Part shown: positions 26,979-34,028 of the stretch, piece after piece
Layout of the letters: each line of letters starts with the position of its first letter
Numbering within the stretch: the first letter of the stretch is position 1
IMG/VR virus record: IMGVR_UViG_3300025168_000311
Location: 1 to 34,028 of that record
Origin: a virus
Reading direction: 5' to 3' (one strand)
Length of the DNA stretch: 34,028 bases
Translations under genes and position numbers: made by a program
Notes under the pieces: model-generated
What the model was told of the DNA's origin: nothing
Database searches by the model: none
What the model saw: the letters and a program-made list of their open reading frames with translations, nothing else

Positions 26979-28796
26979 TTAATTTATTTGTAGAGGGACA
27001 CCATTGTATCCCATCTTGTAATATTTAAAACCTATATCTTTTACTTCTTCTTCCCTTGCACTAGCTTGCATTCTGTAATTATCTATATTATGAATAAGAC
27101 AAAGACCAAATGCCATAGCACGGTCTGTATTTTGTAATCCATAATTAGCAAGTTCGTCTATTAAATCTAAAAACCATATATCTTGAGCTCCTTCTCTTAA
27201 GTAATCATCTATTAAATCTTCCATTAAAGATTTTACTTGTTTATTCATATGCACACCATATCTGTTTCTCGTTTTTGTCCCAGGGTTGTGTGCCGACTCT
27301 GGTTTTTCTTTTAAATACTTTAGTGCATTCATACGTTTAAAGTAATCTAAAATACCTATTTTTGTATATTCAACTAACATCTTTGCATTGTAATATACTG
27401 CAAGTTTTAAACAGCCATCCCAAAAATCTTCTTTCTTTTTAGGTCTATCTGTATATTCCGCAATAACATAATCACTTGACATGTCAGTATTTGCAAATCT
27501 ACGATAAATTATTGCACTACCCAAAGAATCTGATGCTCCAGCTTGATCTTGGTCATAAGAGTCAATACCTCCTATATCTAAATTTTTATAATCTAGATCA
27601 GGATGTGTTAGTATTTTGTATGGTCCTGTAGGATGAGGTCGCCACTTTATAGATGGTTCTCCATCTCCTAACTCCCAGTCTAAATAACCTTTTTGTATTT
27701 GACTTCTATTATCCTTGCTAGACAATATTCTTGATCTTTGTGCGTTTAATAGAGCAATATCAAATCTTGCTGAGTGCGTATTTAAGAAAGCTTCTTCTAC
27801 AGTAAGTGGATAATTTTGTATGTGAAGGTTATAAGCTTCATTGTCTCCTGACTTTTGTATGTCTTCTCTATCATTAATAAGTTTTTCTCTTGCTCCTTTT
27901 TCATCTTCCTTTCCGTTATCTATATCAAAAAACCCGTAATAAGCTTTTGATGCTGGAATAAACATAGGTATAAGATTATACGCATCATGACTGTAATACA
28001 TATCCATAAAATCTTTAGAAGCTTTAGATATATCTCCCCCTGTACCTCCAACGATAGGCACACCAAACTGTATATCTCCATCCATAAAACAAGCTTTAGA
28101 TGACATATATGCATTCTTAAGTTTTTTAAACTCTCCTGCTTCTTCAAATATCATAAGAGAAACTCTTTCACCTTTAAATACTTCTGGGTTATCCATTGTT
28201 CTACAAATAATATTTGATTGGTATCCCCCTATTTCCCACTTACCATCTTTATTTTTTTGTTTATACCCAGACCTCATTATGCCATCAGTGTCTTTTAATA
28301 CTGAATGTTTAAAGTTTGGATGTATACCATTAAGACCTTTTCTAGTTTTATCAAAGAACGCATCTGCTGTCACCTGCAAGCCTGCGGCTACACCTACATC
28401 ATTAAAAGGATAAAAAGTATACTCGTGAGCTACTGCCCCAGAGTTCATATAAGAAAACCCTTTATCTCTGGCTTTTATAACAATCATACCTTTCCCCTCC
28501 TCTTTGCATAATTCTATAGTATCAAAATACTCATGATCCATATTTCTATACCAAGGATGTATTAAGGTTTTACGATTACCTGTAGTACCATCGTTACCTA
28601 GTATTTTATAGTAGTTTAAATAAAAATAATACTTACCAGATATCTTTTTCATACCTTTAGGCTTAAACCCATTTATACACCGATCTGTTTCTTTAGCCCA
28701 GTATTCTTGATAAGCTACAGAATCTGGGTTTAAATCAGGATGGCCCAATTTAGGTACAGGACGGTATCTTTGTGGGTCAAACTTAATTTTACCCAT
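26979..28796 (-). CDS. terL: Large terminase subunit (packaging ATPase/nuclease)
   Basis: This encodes 605 residues. The N-terminus (YYFYLNYYKILG, 56-67) is typical of terminases from phages of Bacteroidota. The ATPase region has a degenerate Walker A-like segment KARDKGFSYMNSG (108-120), lacking the GKT/S of classical P-loops, a Walker B VSLMIFEEAG (212-221) and a VGGTGGD motif (249-255) after it. The nuclease (RNase H-like) half starts with IGGIDSYDQD, D412 being the first metal ligand, followed by further acidic positions. The protein cuts concatemeric DNA and drives it through the portal. It overlaps the 72-aa gene by 8 bases and ends 4 bases before the portal. No small terminase was recognised nearby. 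Confidence 0.88.
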   Translation of the reverse strand: MGKIKFDPQRYRPVPKLGHPDLNPDSVAYQEYWAKETDRCINGFKPKGMKKISGKYYFYLNYYKILGNDGTTGNRKTLIHPWYRNMDHEYFDTIELCKEEGKGMIVIKARDKGFSYMNSGAVAHEYTFYPFNDVGVAAGLQVTADAFFDKTRKGLNGIHPNFKHSVLKDTDGIMRSGYKQKNKDGKWEIGGYQSNIICRTMDNPEVFKGERVSLMIFEEAGEFKKLKNAYMSSKACFMDGDIQFGVPIVGGTGGDISKASKDFMDMYYSHDAYNLIPMFIPASKAYYGFFDIDNGKEDEKGAREKLINDREDIQKSGDNEAYNLHIQNYPLTVEEAFLNTHSARFDIALLNAQRSRILSSKDNRSQIQKGYLDWELGDGEPSIKWRPHPTGPYKILTHPDLDYKNLDIGGIDSYDQDQAGASDSLGSAIIYRRFANTDMSSDYVIAEYTDRPKKKEDFWDGCLKLAVYYNAKMLVEYTKIGILDYFKRMNALKYLKEKPESAHNPGTKTRNRYGVHMNKQVKSLMEDLIDDYLREGAQDIWFLDLIDELANYGLQNTDRAMAFGLCLIHNIDNYRMQASAREEEVKDIGFKYYKMGYNGVPLQIN

Positions 28797-29007
28797 ACTT
28801 TAATTTTTTAGTTTTGCCTAATCCAAACATACCGTATTCTTTTTCTCTTCTTTCTAACTTAGCATGATATTTGTCTCTTAAATCTACGCCGTGTAGTTTT
28901 AAAGATAAATTATTATACTTTTCGGCCTTAATTAAATCAGCTCTCTTATAATATTTTTTATAAGAATTAAACAAATACTGTAATTCGTATTTCTTTTTTT
29001 CAGCCAT
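28789..29007 (-). CDS. Small basic protein before the terminase, unknown
   Basis: This encodes 72 residues and is very Lys/Tyr/Leu-rich, with helices (LQYLFNSYKKYYKRADLIK, LRDKYHAKLERREKEYG) and a Lys-rich end. The start overlaps the stop of the 105-aa gene (TAATG), and its end overlaps the terminase start by 8 bases. It could help terminase, but no helix-turn-helix or other small-terminase feature is visible. Confidence 0.7.
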   Translation of the reverse strand: MAEKKKYELQYLFNSYKKYYKRADLIKAEKYNNLSLKLHGVDLRDKYHAKLERREKEYGMFGLGKTKKLKYG

Positions 29008-29324
29008 TAATCATGTTGAGGTCTAAAAGACCCACCTTTACCATAGGCAGTCTTCATCCCTTTATTAGCTTTTTTCTTAGCCCCAACTATTCTGTCGGCA
29101 GCTGTTGCTTTTGGGTTGTTGTCATATCCAGCTTTTACACTTAACATTCCAAACTGACCTCCTTTGTTATATTTTTTTTTCATTTTCATACCATAATTTG
29201 CTTGTGCTGTTTTAGCAGCGTTATTAAAATCACTATCAGAAGGTGCGCCTGCATCTCCTTTTTTTCTCATTGTTTTTCCACTTTTTCTTTTTGCGTGGAT
29301 ATTTGCATATAAACCTTTTTTCAT
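29007..29324 (-). CDS. Small basic phage protein with KGLYANIHAKR start and GMK/YxxGG tail
   Basis: This encodes 105 residues, strongly basic. Residues 3-12 (KGLYANIHAK) with a following GAPSDSDF block resemble a short conserved protein family of marine phages and some large viruses (from memory, function unknown). Here the usual extended RKRI/GSGE part is shortened. The C-terminal half has two copies of the GMK...YxxGG motif: YGMKMKKKYNKGGQF (44-58) and GMKTAYGKGGSF (90-101). The same motif occurs in the 555-aa protein, with parts in the 661- and 396-aa proteins. It sits 2 bases from the 176-aa gene. A DNA-associated or virion-internal role is possible, given the charge. Confidence 0.75.
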   Translation of the reverse strand: MKKGLYANIHAKRKSGKTMRKKGDAGAPSDSDFNNAAKTAQANYGMKMKKKYNKGGQFGMLSVKAGYDNNPKATAADRIVGAKKKANKGMKTAYGKGGSFRPQHD

Positions 29325-29326
29325 AA

Positions 29327-29857
29327 TTACATTTCTTTAATTTCTTTTCTTCTTTCTAAAAATGATAGCCCTTTATCTCCAGCTATCTTTTGCCTTTCTC
29401 CTCTTCTATCTATAGCATCTAAAAGAGACTGTCTTGTTTTTAATATCTTTTCTACTCCTATCATTAGCTTTTGCAACATCTCTGCATTCTCTTCATCAAG
29501 ATGCATACCATCTATTAAAGCAGTGAACTGATTAATCTTTTTATTAAAAGCTATAAGCTGTTCGTCTAATGGGTCAAATTGCAATTCATTATATTTGTCG
29601 CTAGCAGTTTTTAATGCGGGATCTTTTGTCCCAATCCAATTATACGTATCATACAAATCTTTAGATACAGCTTTTACTCTTTCATTTTCACTATAATGTC
29701 TGTATGGGCTTTCGTAGTCGTAGACTAAAGCAACCCATTTGAGGGCCGTAGGCCCGAACTTTTCTTTTTTAATGAGTGTAAGAAATTCTGGCACTCCAGT
29801 AACTCCGTCATCATCTTTAAATATGTCTCCTTTTCTGTTTAGGTTTAATAAATACAT
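29327..29857 (-). CDS. Conserved helical protein before the terminase, unknown
   Basis: This encodes 176 residues. The N-terminal half has FGPTALKWVALVYDYESPYR then HYSENERVKAVSKDLYD, a pattern I recall from phages of Bacteroidota near the packaging genes. The C-terminal half is helical and charged (LIAFNKKINQFTALIDGMH, MLQKLMIGVEKILKTRQSL, ending RRKEIKEM). Size and position would suit a small terminase, but no DNA-binding motif is apparent, so I leave it unassigned. Starts and ends are tightly coupled with its neighbours. Confidence 0.7.
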   Translation of the reverse strand: MYLLNLNRKGDIFKDDDGVTGVPEFLTLIKKEKFGPTALKWVALVYDYESPYRHYSENERVKAVSKDLYDTYNWIGTKDPALKTASDKYNELQFDPLDEQLIAFNKKINQFTALIDGMHLDEENAEMLQKLMIGVEKILKTRQSLLDAIDRRGERQKIAGDKGLSFLERRKEIKEM

Positions 29858-30129
29858 TATTTTTTATATTTAAGTTTTATCTTAAACACGTATCTTAGCT
29901 GATCAATACCATCAGTGCTAAAATTATTTATTATAGTTTCTATATAATAGTTTGGATTTTTTTCTACAACCCAATTACTTTTTATAATTTTAAATCCATG
30001 TTTTTTTGCTCTTGCTTTAATTATAGGTTCTTGTTCTATAAGCCCTCCTAAATCATCAAATATTTTTTCAAGATAATAAAAATCATCTTTATGATATATC
30101 CTTCCTAAGTCTTCGTCTAATTTTTTCAT
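29857..30129 (-). CDS. Small protein, unknown (start set by ATGA overlap)
   Basis: This encodes 90 residues from the ATG at 30129, which overlaps the stop of the lysozyme-protease gene as ATGA. A longer reading to 30204 is possible, but its first 25 residues would lie entirely within the end of that gene and look unlike protein (Cys-rich, MVCSDKKDITLCLGNGTCC). The protein has a helical start and an IETIINN...LRYVFKIKLKYK beta end. No family recognised. It also overlaps the 176-aa gene by one base. Confidence 0.7.
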   Translation of the reverse strand: MKKLDEDLGRIYHKDDFYYLEKIFDDLGGLIEQEPIIKARAKKHGFKIIKSNWVVEKNPNYYIETIINNFSTDGIDQLRYVFKIKLKYKK

Positions 30130-32111
30130 TCTTGTAATGTTGTTGCGGCAACAGGTGCCATTCCCCAAGCATAAGGTAATGTCTTTTTTATCTGAGCATA
30201 CCATTTTTCACTTCCCCACGGGGCTCCTTTCATATTTTCTAATAACTGCCTTACATCAGAAGGAAATTTTTCAACTTTTGTATTCCATGTAGTTCTTGCA
30301 ATAATATTATCAGTTAATCCTTTTGCTGTACCGTCCCAACCATTTTTCTTTAAAATTTCTCCATATCGTACCATTCTAACTTGTTGTTCTGCGGGGTCAT
30401 TAAGATATTTAGCAAATTTTTTATCTCCTGGAACCTCCATTTTAACAGCAGGATAATTGTCATAGAGTTTTGCATAATCATCTTCCCAAGCTTGCCATTT
30501 TGGATTTGTATCAAAATCTAAATCTTTTGTATAGGTCTGCGCCTCAGTATCTGTTAATCTTTTACCAGATTTTTTATCTTTCCATAAAACATTAGTATGT
30601 GGATTAGCATTTTGTGCAGTTCTATTTACAGGACTTAAAAGATGATTCACCTCATGATCAATAGTTCCAAGTATCTCTTCATAAGACATATCTTTATTTA
30701 TTTTTACACCTTCTGAACCATAAGTACCTTTTATATTTTTACCTAAATCTCCTTCTTTGTACATTCCCATAGTTGTGTTGTCTAATTCTCTTAAATATGT
30801 ATCAATATGAGCTTTAATCTGATTAGGGCTTTCGCCTGTATTTGCTGCTCTTTTAGTTATATATTCATCACTTAATAAATATGTTTTTCTTTTTAATACT
30901 ACATTTTTTATTTCTCTAGCTTTATACGTATTAATATTAGCAGTGGATGTAGGTACAGGAGGTTTGTCTACTAGTTTTAGATCAGTCACCTTTATATTAG
31001 GGTCTAAGGTTTTAGTTTTTGGTACACCGCCTTTAGTTATCCCTGGTATTAAACCTTTAATGCCTTTATACCCCTTCATAAGAGGACCTAAAATAGCATC
31101 ATCTATAAGTCCTGGAATTCTTAATCCTTTTGCTGTTAAATTAATTCCTTCTAAAACAGGGATGGGAGTGGCGGCACCTAACCAGTGTTGAGCATAATCT
31201 TGAGATGCTTGTTTCTGCTCTGGACTAACATACATTTGATTAGATGCTCCTGAAATCCATTGGTTATAAGGATTGTTTCCCATTAAAGGATTATAAATTG
31301 TTCCACTTGTGCTACCAAACTGATCAGCCCATGGCACTTCTGGAGCAATCGGTATATTAAATTGTGGTTGCTGTACATAAGTGGCATCTGATTCAGCTGT
31401 AGGTAAATGAACACCTCCATGATCGTATTCTTCAACTAAAGATGAATCTTGAGCTCCAAATATACCATCTAATATATCTTGAACTTGTGGAAGTTTATTT
31501 ATATTATTAGAATCAGATAGATAGGGAGCCATGTTTTGTTTATACATTAACTCTTCTTCTCTTGCTTTTAAAGCTTCAGTGGAGTCTTTATGTGCCATAC
31601 TCTTATTAAAAGAGTCTAGTTTTATTTGCTTTTGTTCTTCAGTGGCATCACTTAATCCCACCCAATGCTCTTTTTGCCAAAAGTCACCATAGGATTGTTT
31701 ACCAGACCATATATTACTAAAGTTAGATTCTGTTCTCATTCTGTGATTACCTAAGAATAGCATCTTTTGTTGATTTGCTGTAAGTTTAGTAGCATCAACA
31801 TTTTTATTAAGACCTTTGATATCAAGAAGCCATTTAGGAGAATCTACATCAACAGATTCAAAATAGTTGTGTAATCTATTGGCAGCTGCATTACCACCTC
31901 TTCCTTCTCCTGCTTCAAACATAAACAAACCTCTACCATATCCATCTTTTTTTCCAGTATTAGTTATTTGCCTAGCTTTAGGATCCATTCTTTGTTCAGG
32001 ACCTGTTTCGTGATATGCAACATAATCCATAAGCTGGTTATATTGCTGAGACGTACCTCCTTTATCTCTTATGATAAGTTGCATTAATTCGTTTAGATCT
32101 ATTTCATCCAT
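30126..32111 (-). CDS. Lysozyme/transglycosylase-like domain fused to a zinc-metalloprotease domain
   Basis: This encodes 661 residues. The N-terminal ~170 look lysozyme-like: YHETGPEQRMDP (33-44, E35 as candidate acid) and GYGRGLFMFEAGEGRGGNAA (57-76) parallel the catalytic Glu and Gly-Leu-Phe/Met segment of transglycosylases. A Pro/Asn/Gln-rich linker follows and includes EYDHGG (228-233) and a hydrophobic stretch (~310-365). Residues ~440-600 form a predicted metalloprotease: IDHEVNHLL (484-492), with H486 and H490 as zinc ligands and E487 as base, and NDPAEQQVR (571-579) with E575 as candidate third ligand. The protein may open cell wall and cut a protein partner, either on entry or in capsid maturation. 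It starts at a TAATG overlap with the 555-aa gene. Both domain calls are by motif; the fusion is seen directly. Confidence 0.85.
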   Translation of the reverse strand: MDEIDLNELMQLIIRDKGGTSQQYNQLMDYVAYHETGPEQRMDPKARQITNTGKKDGYGRGLFMFEAGEGRGGNAAANRLHNYFESVDVDSPKWLLDIKGLNKNVDATKLTANQQKMLFLGNHRMRTESNFSNIWSGKQSYGDFWQKEHWVGLSDATEEQKQIKLDSFNKSMAHKDSTEALKAREEELMYKQNMAPYLSDSNNINKLPQVQDILDGIFGAQDSSLVEEYDHGGVHLPTAESDATYVQQPQFNIPIAPEVPWADQFGSTSGTIYNPLMGNNPYNQWISGASNQMYVSPEQKQASQDYAQHWLGAATPIPVLEGINLTAKGLRIPGLIDDAILGPLMKGYKGIKGLIPGITKGGVPKTKTLDPNIKVTDLKLVDKPPVPTSTANINTYKAREIKNVVLKRKTYLLSDEYITKRAANTGESPNQIKAHIDTYLRELDNTTMGMYKEGDLGKNIKGTYGSEGVKINKDMSYEEILGTIDHEVNHLLSPVNRTAQNANPHTNVLWKDKKSGKRLTDTEAQTYTKDLDFDTNPKWQAWEDDYAKLYDNYPAVKMEVPGDKKFAKYLNDPAEQQVRMVRYGEILKKNGWDGTAKGLTDNIIARTTWNTKVEKFPSDVRQLLENMKGAPWGSEKWYAQIKKTLPYAWGMAPVAATTLQE

Positions 32112-33778
32112 TAGAATCTACCGCCTTGTGTATATGTTTTTTTTCTTTTTCCTGATATTCCATCAGCACTCATTATTGTTTCTCCACGAATTCCTGCTGC
32201 AGTTTGCGCATTATATTCGTCCATGCCTTCCGCAAGATAAGCTCGCTGATCGTATGGATCTAAATCATTATAAGGAGTAGATTGCCCATAAAATTCGTAG
32301 CCACTTCCATACAATTTTTGACCAGTTTCTGAGTGAATACTGCCACCATGATTATATTGATCTACTTTCATTCCATAAGCAGCTTTAGGATAATTTTCTG
32401 GATTACGTTCTCTGTGATCATATCCTTTTTCTTTCATATCAAGATGGTCTTGTAGTTTGTCAGCCATGTAAGATTTTCCTGTTTTAGGACTATACATCAT
32501 GTGTGGTTTAAATTTACCGCCTTTAGCCAACATCATGTTGTTTTGATTTATCATACTTGACTCAGCTATAGCGCTGCCTTCAGCATTGTCTATCAATTTT
32601 TTTAGCTGACCCATAGCTACAACTTGATTGATAGTACCTCCCATCATACCTAAATCTTTTACGCTAACAGGCATCGTTTGATTATTAGGCATTTTCATTC
32701 CTTGGTTAGCATAGTCTAATTCATCATCTACGTTAGGTGTCACATATGGATTTTCTTTATCTCCCACCCAATTTCCATCAATTGATTTATCTGGCTTCGT
32801 GTCTTTAACATTAGATAAACCACTCTTATCTTGTGATAACCCAGACAGTTCTCCTGTCTTTATATCTCTCTCTGTTGTGTCTCTTTTTAAATTACCCTGG
32901 TCTGCTTGTCCAAAATCTAATTCAACATCTCCTCCTGAAAATAAATTGCTTAAAGCATCAATTCCATATTGCAACCCTGTAGTAATAGGCTCTCCTACAG
33001 CTCTAGTTATATCACCAACAGTTCCCATACCTGCTTTTACTCCTTGAAAAGTACCTTGTATAACATCATCAGCAGCTCCAAATGCTGCATCACCTACTGC
33101 ACCTACACCTTCTCCTATTGCAGCTCCTGTAGATCCTACTACATCACTAGCTGCACCTAAAGCATCACCAGCAAGATAGTCTATTCCACTTGTAAGTCCA
33201 CTCCCAATAGTTTGTGTAAGATCCCCAGCTGCACCTGCCGCATGCTTGAGCATATGAGATGCACTTGCTTTCCAGTGATATTCAGGAAGACCAGTATAAG
33301 GATTAATAGTTCCACTACCACCCATAGCCTCTAACATTGCAGCTTCTTGAGGGTTAATATGGGAAAGTTGAGAATCTCCTCTTCTTCCCAAGTTTTGAAC
33401 TTTCATCATTTCAGAAGGACTTAACTGACCTCCTTGATTATACTTTCTACTAGCTGTAGAACTACCTCCAGGATTCAAATTAGATGAATGTAAACCAATT
33501 CCAAGCCCAAATGATTCTCTTTTAATACCTTCTGGTCTACCAGCATTACCATGATCCTGATTAAAAGGTGTTACATTATAATCACCACCATGATTAAAAG
33601 ATGTTACATTCGCACCCATGTAAGGATTTAAACCAATTAACGCATTAGCATCCATATTGCCTTCAACAGACTGAGAGCCTCCTCCTGAACCTGCAGCTGG
33701 TCTATCTCCAGTCACTGCACTAGCTGATATTTGGTTCATTGCGTCAAACAATGATTGTAAGTTTTGATCATCCGTCAT
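32111..33778 (-). CDS. GMK/YxxGG-motif protein with 11-residue amphipathic repeats; first gene of the structural transcript
   Basis: This encodes 555 residues. The N-terminus has FNHGGDY (61-67) and KYNQGGQLS (112-120). Residues ~194-281 show an approximate 11-residue periodicity of Gly/Ala/Val-rich amphipathic units (for example DALGAASDVVG, STGAAIGEGVG), which may lie on membrane or form a helical bundle. The C-terminal part has ANQGMKM (357-363), LAKGGKF (417-423), a block with MMYSPKTGKSY and DHLDMKEKGYDHRERNP, AAYGMKVDQYNHGGS (466-480), and the very end YTQGGRF. Six motif copies make it the richest in the window. It begins 22 bases after a -7 box and is the promoter-proximal gene. Function unknown; an internal, membrane-active or cargo-tethering virion protein fits. 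Confidence 0.82.
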   Translation of the reverse strand: MTDDQNLQSLFDAMNQISASAVTGDRPAAGSGGGSQSVEGNMDANALIGLNPYMGANVTSFNHGGDYNVTPFNQDHGNAGRPEGIKRESFGLGIGLHSSNLNPGGSSTASRKYNQGGQLSPSEMMKVQNLGRRGDSQLSHINPQEAAMLEAMGGSGTINPYTGLPEYHWKASASHMLKHAAGAAGDLTQTIGSGLTSGIDYLAGDALGAASDVVGSTGAAIGEGVGAVGDAAFGAADDVIQGTFQGVKAGMGTVGDITRAVGEPITTGLQYGIDALSNLFSGGDVELDFGQADQGNLKRDTTERDIKTGELSGLSQDKSGLSNVKDTKPDKSIDGNWVGDKENPYVTPNVDDELDYANQGMKMPNNQTMPVSVKDLGMMGGTINQVVAMGQLKKLIDNAEGSAIAESSMINQNNMMLAKGGKFKPHMMYSPKTGKSYMADKLQDHLDMKEKGYDHRERNPENYPKAAYGMKVDQYNHGGSIHSETGQKLYGSGYEFYGQSTPYNDLDPYDQRAYLAEGMDEYNAQTAAGIRGETIMSADGISGKRKKTYTQGGRF

Positions 33779-33800
33779 AGTTTATAGTTTTAATGAACTA

Positions 33801-33808
33801 CAAAGATA
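33801..33808 (-). promoter_or_regulatory. -7 box TATCTTTG for the leftward structural transcript
   Basis: A perfect TAnnTTTG match on the minus strand lies 22 bases before the ATG at 33778, the same spacing as the promoter at 19028. The upstream region is A-rich with no TTG at the usual distance. It is the natural candidate for the first promoter of the virion genes. Confidence 0.5.
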
Positions 33809-33868
33809 TAAAAATTATTTTATTTTTTTGTGAGGGAGTGATACTATATGCTTAAAACCCCCTTCCCT

Positions 33869-33906
33869 TTTCCAAAACTTTGACACCGTCCCCTTTATTT
33901 TGGAAA
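33869..33906. repeat. 9-bp perfect inverted repeat (possible operator or hairpin)
   Basis: TTTCCAAAA at 33869-33877 is the exact reverse complement of TTTTGGAAA at 33898-33906, with a 20-base spacer. It lies between the divergent units. It could bind a dimeric regulator or fold in the rightward leader RNA. Confidence 0.45.
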
Positions 33907-33929
33907 CACAGATGTTTTTCAACTTATTC

Positions 33930-33945
33930 ATTGCAATTGTGCAAT
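33930..33945. repeat. 6-bp inverted repeat ATTGCA-ATTG-TGCAAT
   Basis: A 16-base palindromic site lies 18 bases before the rightward ATG at 33964. Size and symmetry suit a repressor site; chance in AT-rich DNA is also possible. Confidence 0.3.
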
Positions 33946-33963
33946 TACTTAAATTATTTAATA

Positions 33964-34028
33964 ATGGATTACTTATTATGGATCATCTTAATGTTCGTTG
34001 GTATGTTTGCTAAGTGCTTCGGTGCACT
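33964..34028 (+). CDS. Start of a small membrane protein, runs off the window
   Basis: The frame opens with MDYLLWIILMFVGMFAKCFG, a strongly hydrophobic helix, and is still open at the edge. This would suit a holin-like or other small membrane protein in a rightward transcript. An overlapping frame (33912-34013, 33 residues, start MFFNLFIAIVQLLKLF) is also hydrophobic and complete, so which of the two is used, or whether both are, cannot be settled here. Only 21 full codons are visible. Confidence 0.35.
   Translation, partial: MDYLLWIILMFVGMFAKCFGA

Larger units (their letters stand above)
33779..33963. promoter_or_regulatory. Divergent control region between leftward structural genes and a rightward gene
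   Basis: About 185 bases with no confident gene separate the leftward structural block from rightward hydrophobic small frames at the window edge. The stretch holds a leftward -7 box (33801-33808), a 9-bp inverted repeat (33869-33906), a C-rich run (33858-33866) and a 6-bp inverted repeat (33930-33945). A complete rightward promoter was not found. Confidence 0.45.

Noticed and set aside
27920-28147. 75-aa minus-strand frame inside terL
   Set aside because: Out-of-frame shadow; the terminase frame has recognisable motifs over the same bases.
30130-30204. Longer start (30204) for the 90-aa gene
   Set aside because: The extra 25 residues lie within the lysozyme-protease gene and have an unlikely Cys-rich composition; the ATGA overlap at 30129 is the better start.
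33858-33876. Possible G-quadruplex on the minus strand opposite the C-rich stretch
   Set aside because: Only two or three short G-runs are present, too few for a convincing quadruplex.
1-34028. tRNA genes, CRISPR arrays, integrase, transposase or attachment sites
   Set aside because: No cloverleaf-like segment, regular spaced repeats or recombinase motifs were noticed by eye on either strand. A tool-based scan was not possible.
1-34028. Stop-codon reassignment, known in some crAss-like phages
   Set aside because: All structural genes are full length with standard stops, and tight overlaps use TAA and TGA as real stops.

Overview
The window is one half of an AT-rich tailed-phage genome, the virion (structural and DNA-packaging) module. 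Apart from the last ~250 bases, every gene lies on the minus strand and is read from right to left. The gene set fits a podovirus of Bacteroidota, either crAss-like (Crassvirales) or a related flavobacterial podovirus. The reasons are the order terminase, portal, scaffold, major capsid, ring/adaptor proteins, giant nozzle/muzzle protein, then large cargo proteins; promoter boxes of the Bacteroidota type (TAnnTTTG, one with a well-spaced TTTG element); and start codons preceded by A-rich tracts rather than Shine-Dalgarno sites. The host assignment and family name are inference; no database search was possible.

Layout in transcription order (high to low coordinates). 33779-33963 is a control region with a -7 box facing left, two inverted repeats, and the beginning of a rightward hydrophobic small gene. 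28789-33778 is a tightly coupled pre-terminase block (TAATG and ATGA overlaps): a 555-aa protein with recurring GMK/YxxGG motifs, a 661-aa fusion of a lysozyme/transglycosylase-like domain with a zinc-metalloprotease domain, and four small proteins. 26979-28796 is the large terminase, 24656-26974 the portal, 23599-24603 an acidic scaffold-like protein and 21973-23511 the major capsid protein. Small capsid-associated proteins follow. 15938-19951 encodes adaptor/ring proteins, split by a terminator-promoter module at 19028-19097. 9130-15936 is a 2268-aa nozzle/tail protein with a probable carbohydrate-binding domain near its C-terminus. 1-9119 holds cargo/internal virion proteins: a 396-aa motif protein, an 898-aa protein with a GH19-type lysin domain at its N-terminus, a 682-aa protein, and a protein of at least 1057 aa that runs off the left edge and carries a HEAGH zinc-protease motif just before the edge.

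Taken together, the genes build a capsid, package DNA, form the portal-ring-nozzle channel and supply a set of probably ejected proteins. The set includes two predicted peptidoglycan hydrolases and two predicted HExxH metalloproteases. The most unusual observations are a bipartite GMK(M/V/T)...YxxGG short motif shared by several otherwise unrelated proteins, the lysozyme-metalloprotease fusion, and the truncated HEAGH giant protein, which is open across the whole left 3.2 kb. No tRNA, CRISPR array, integrase or transposon was seen.
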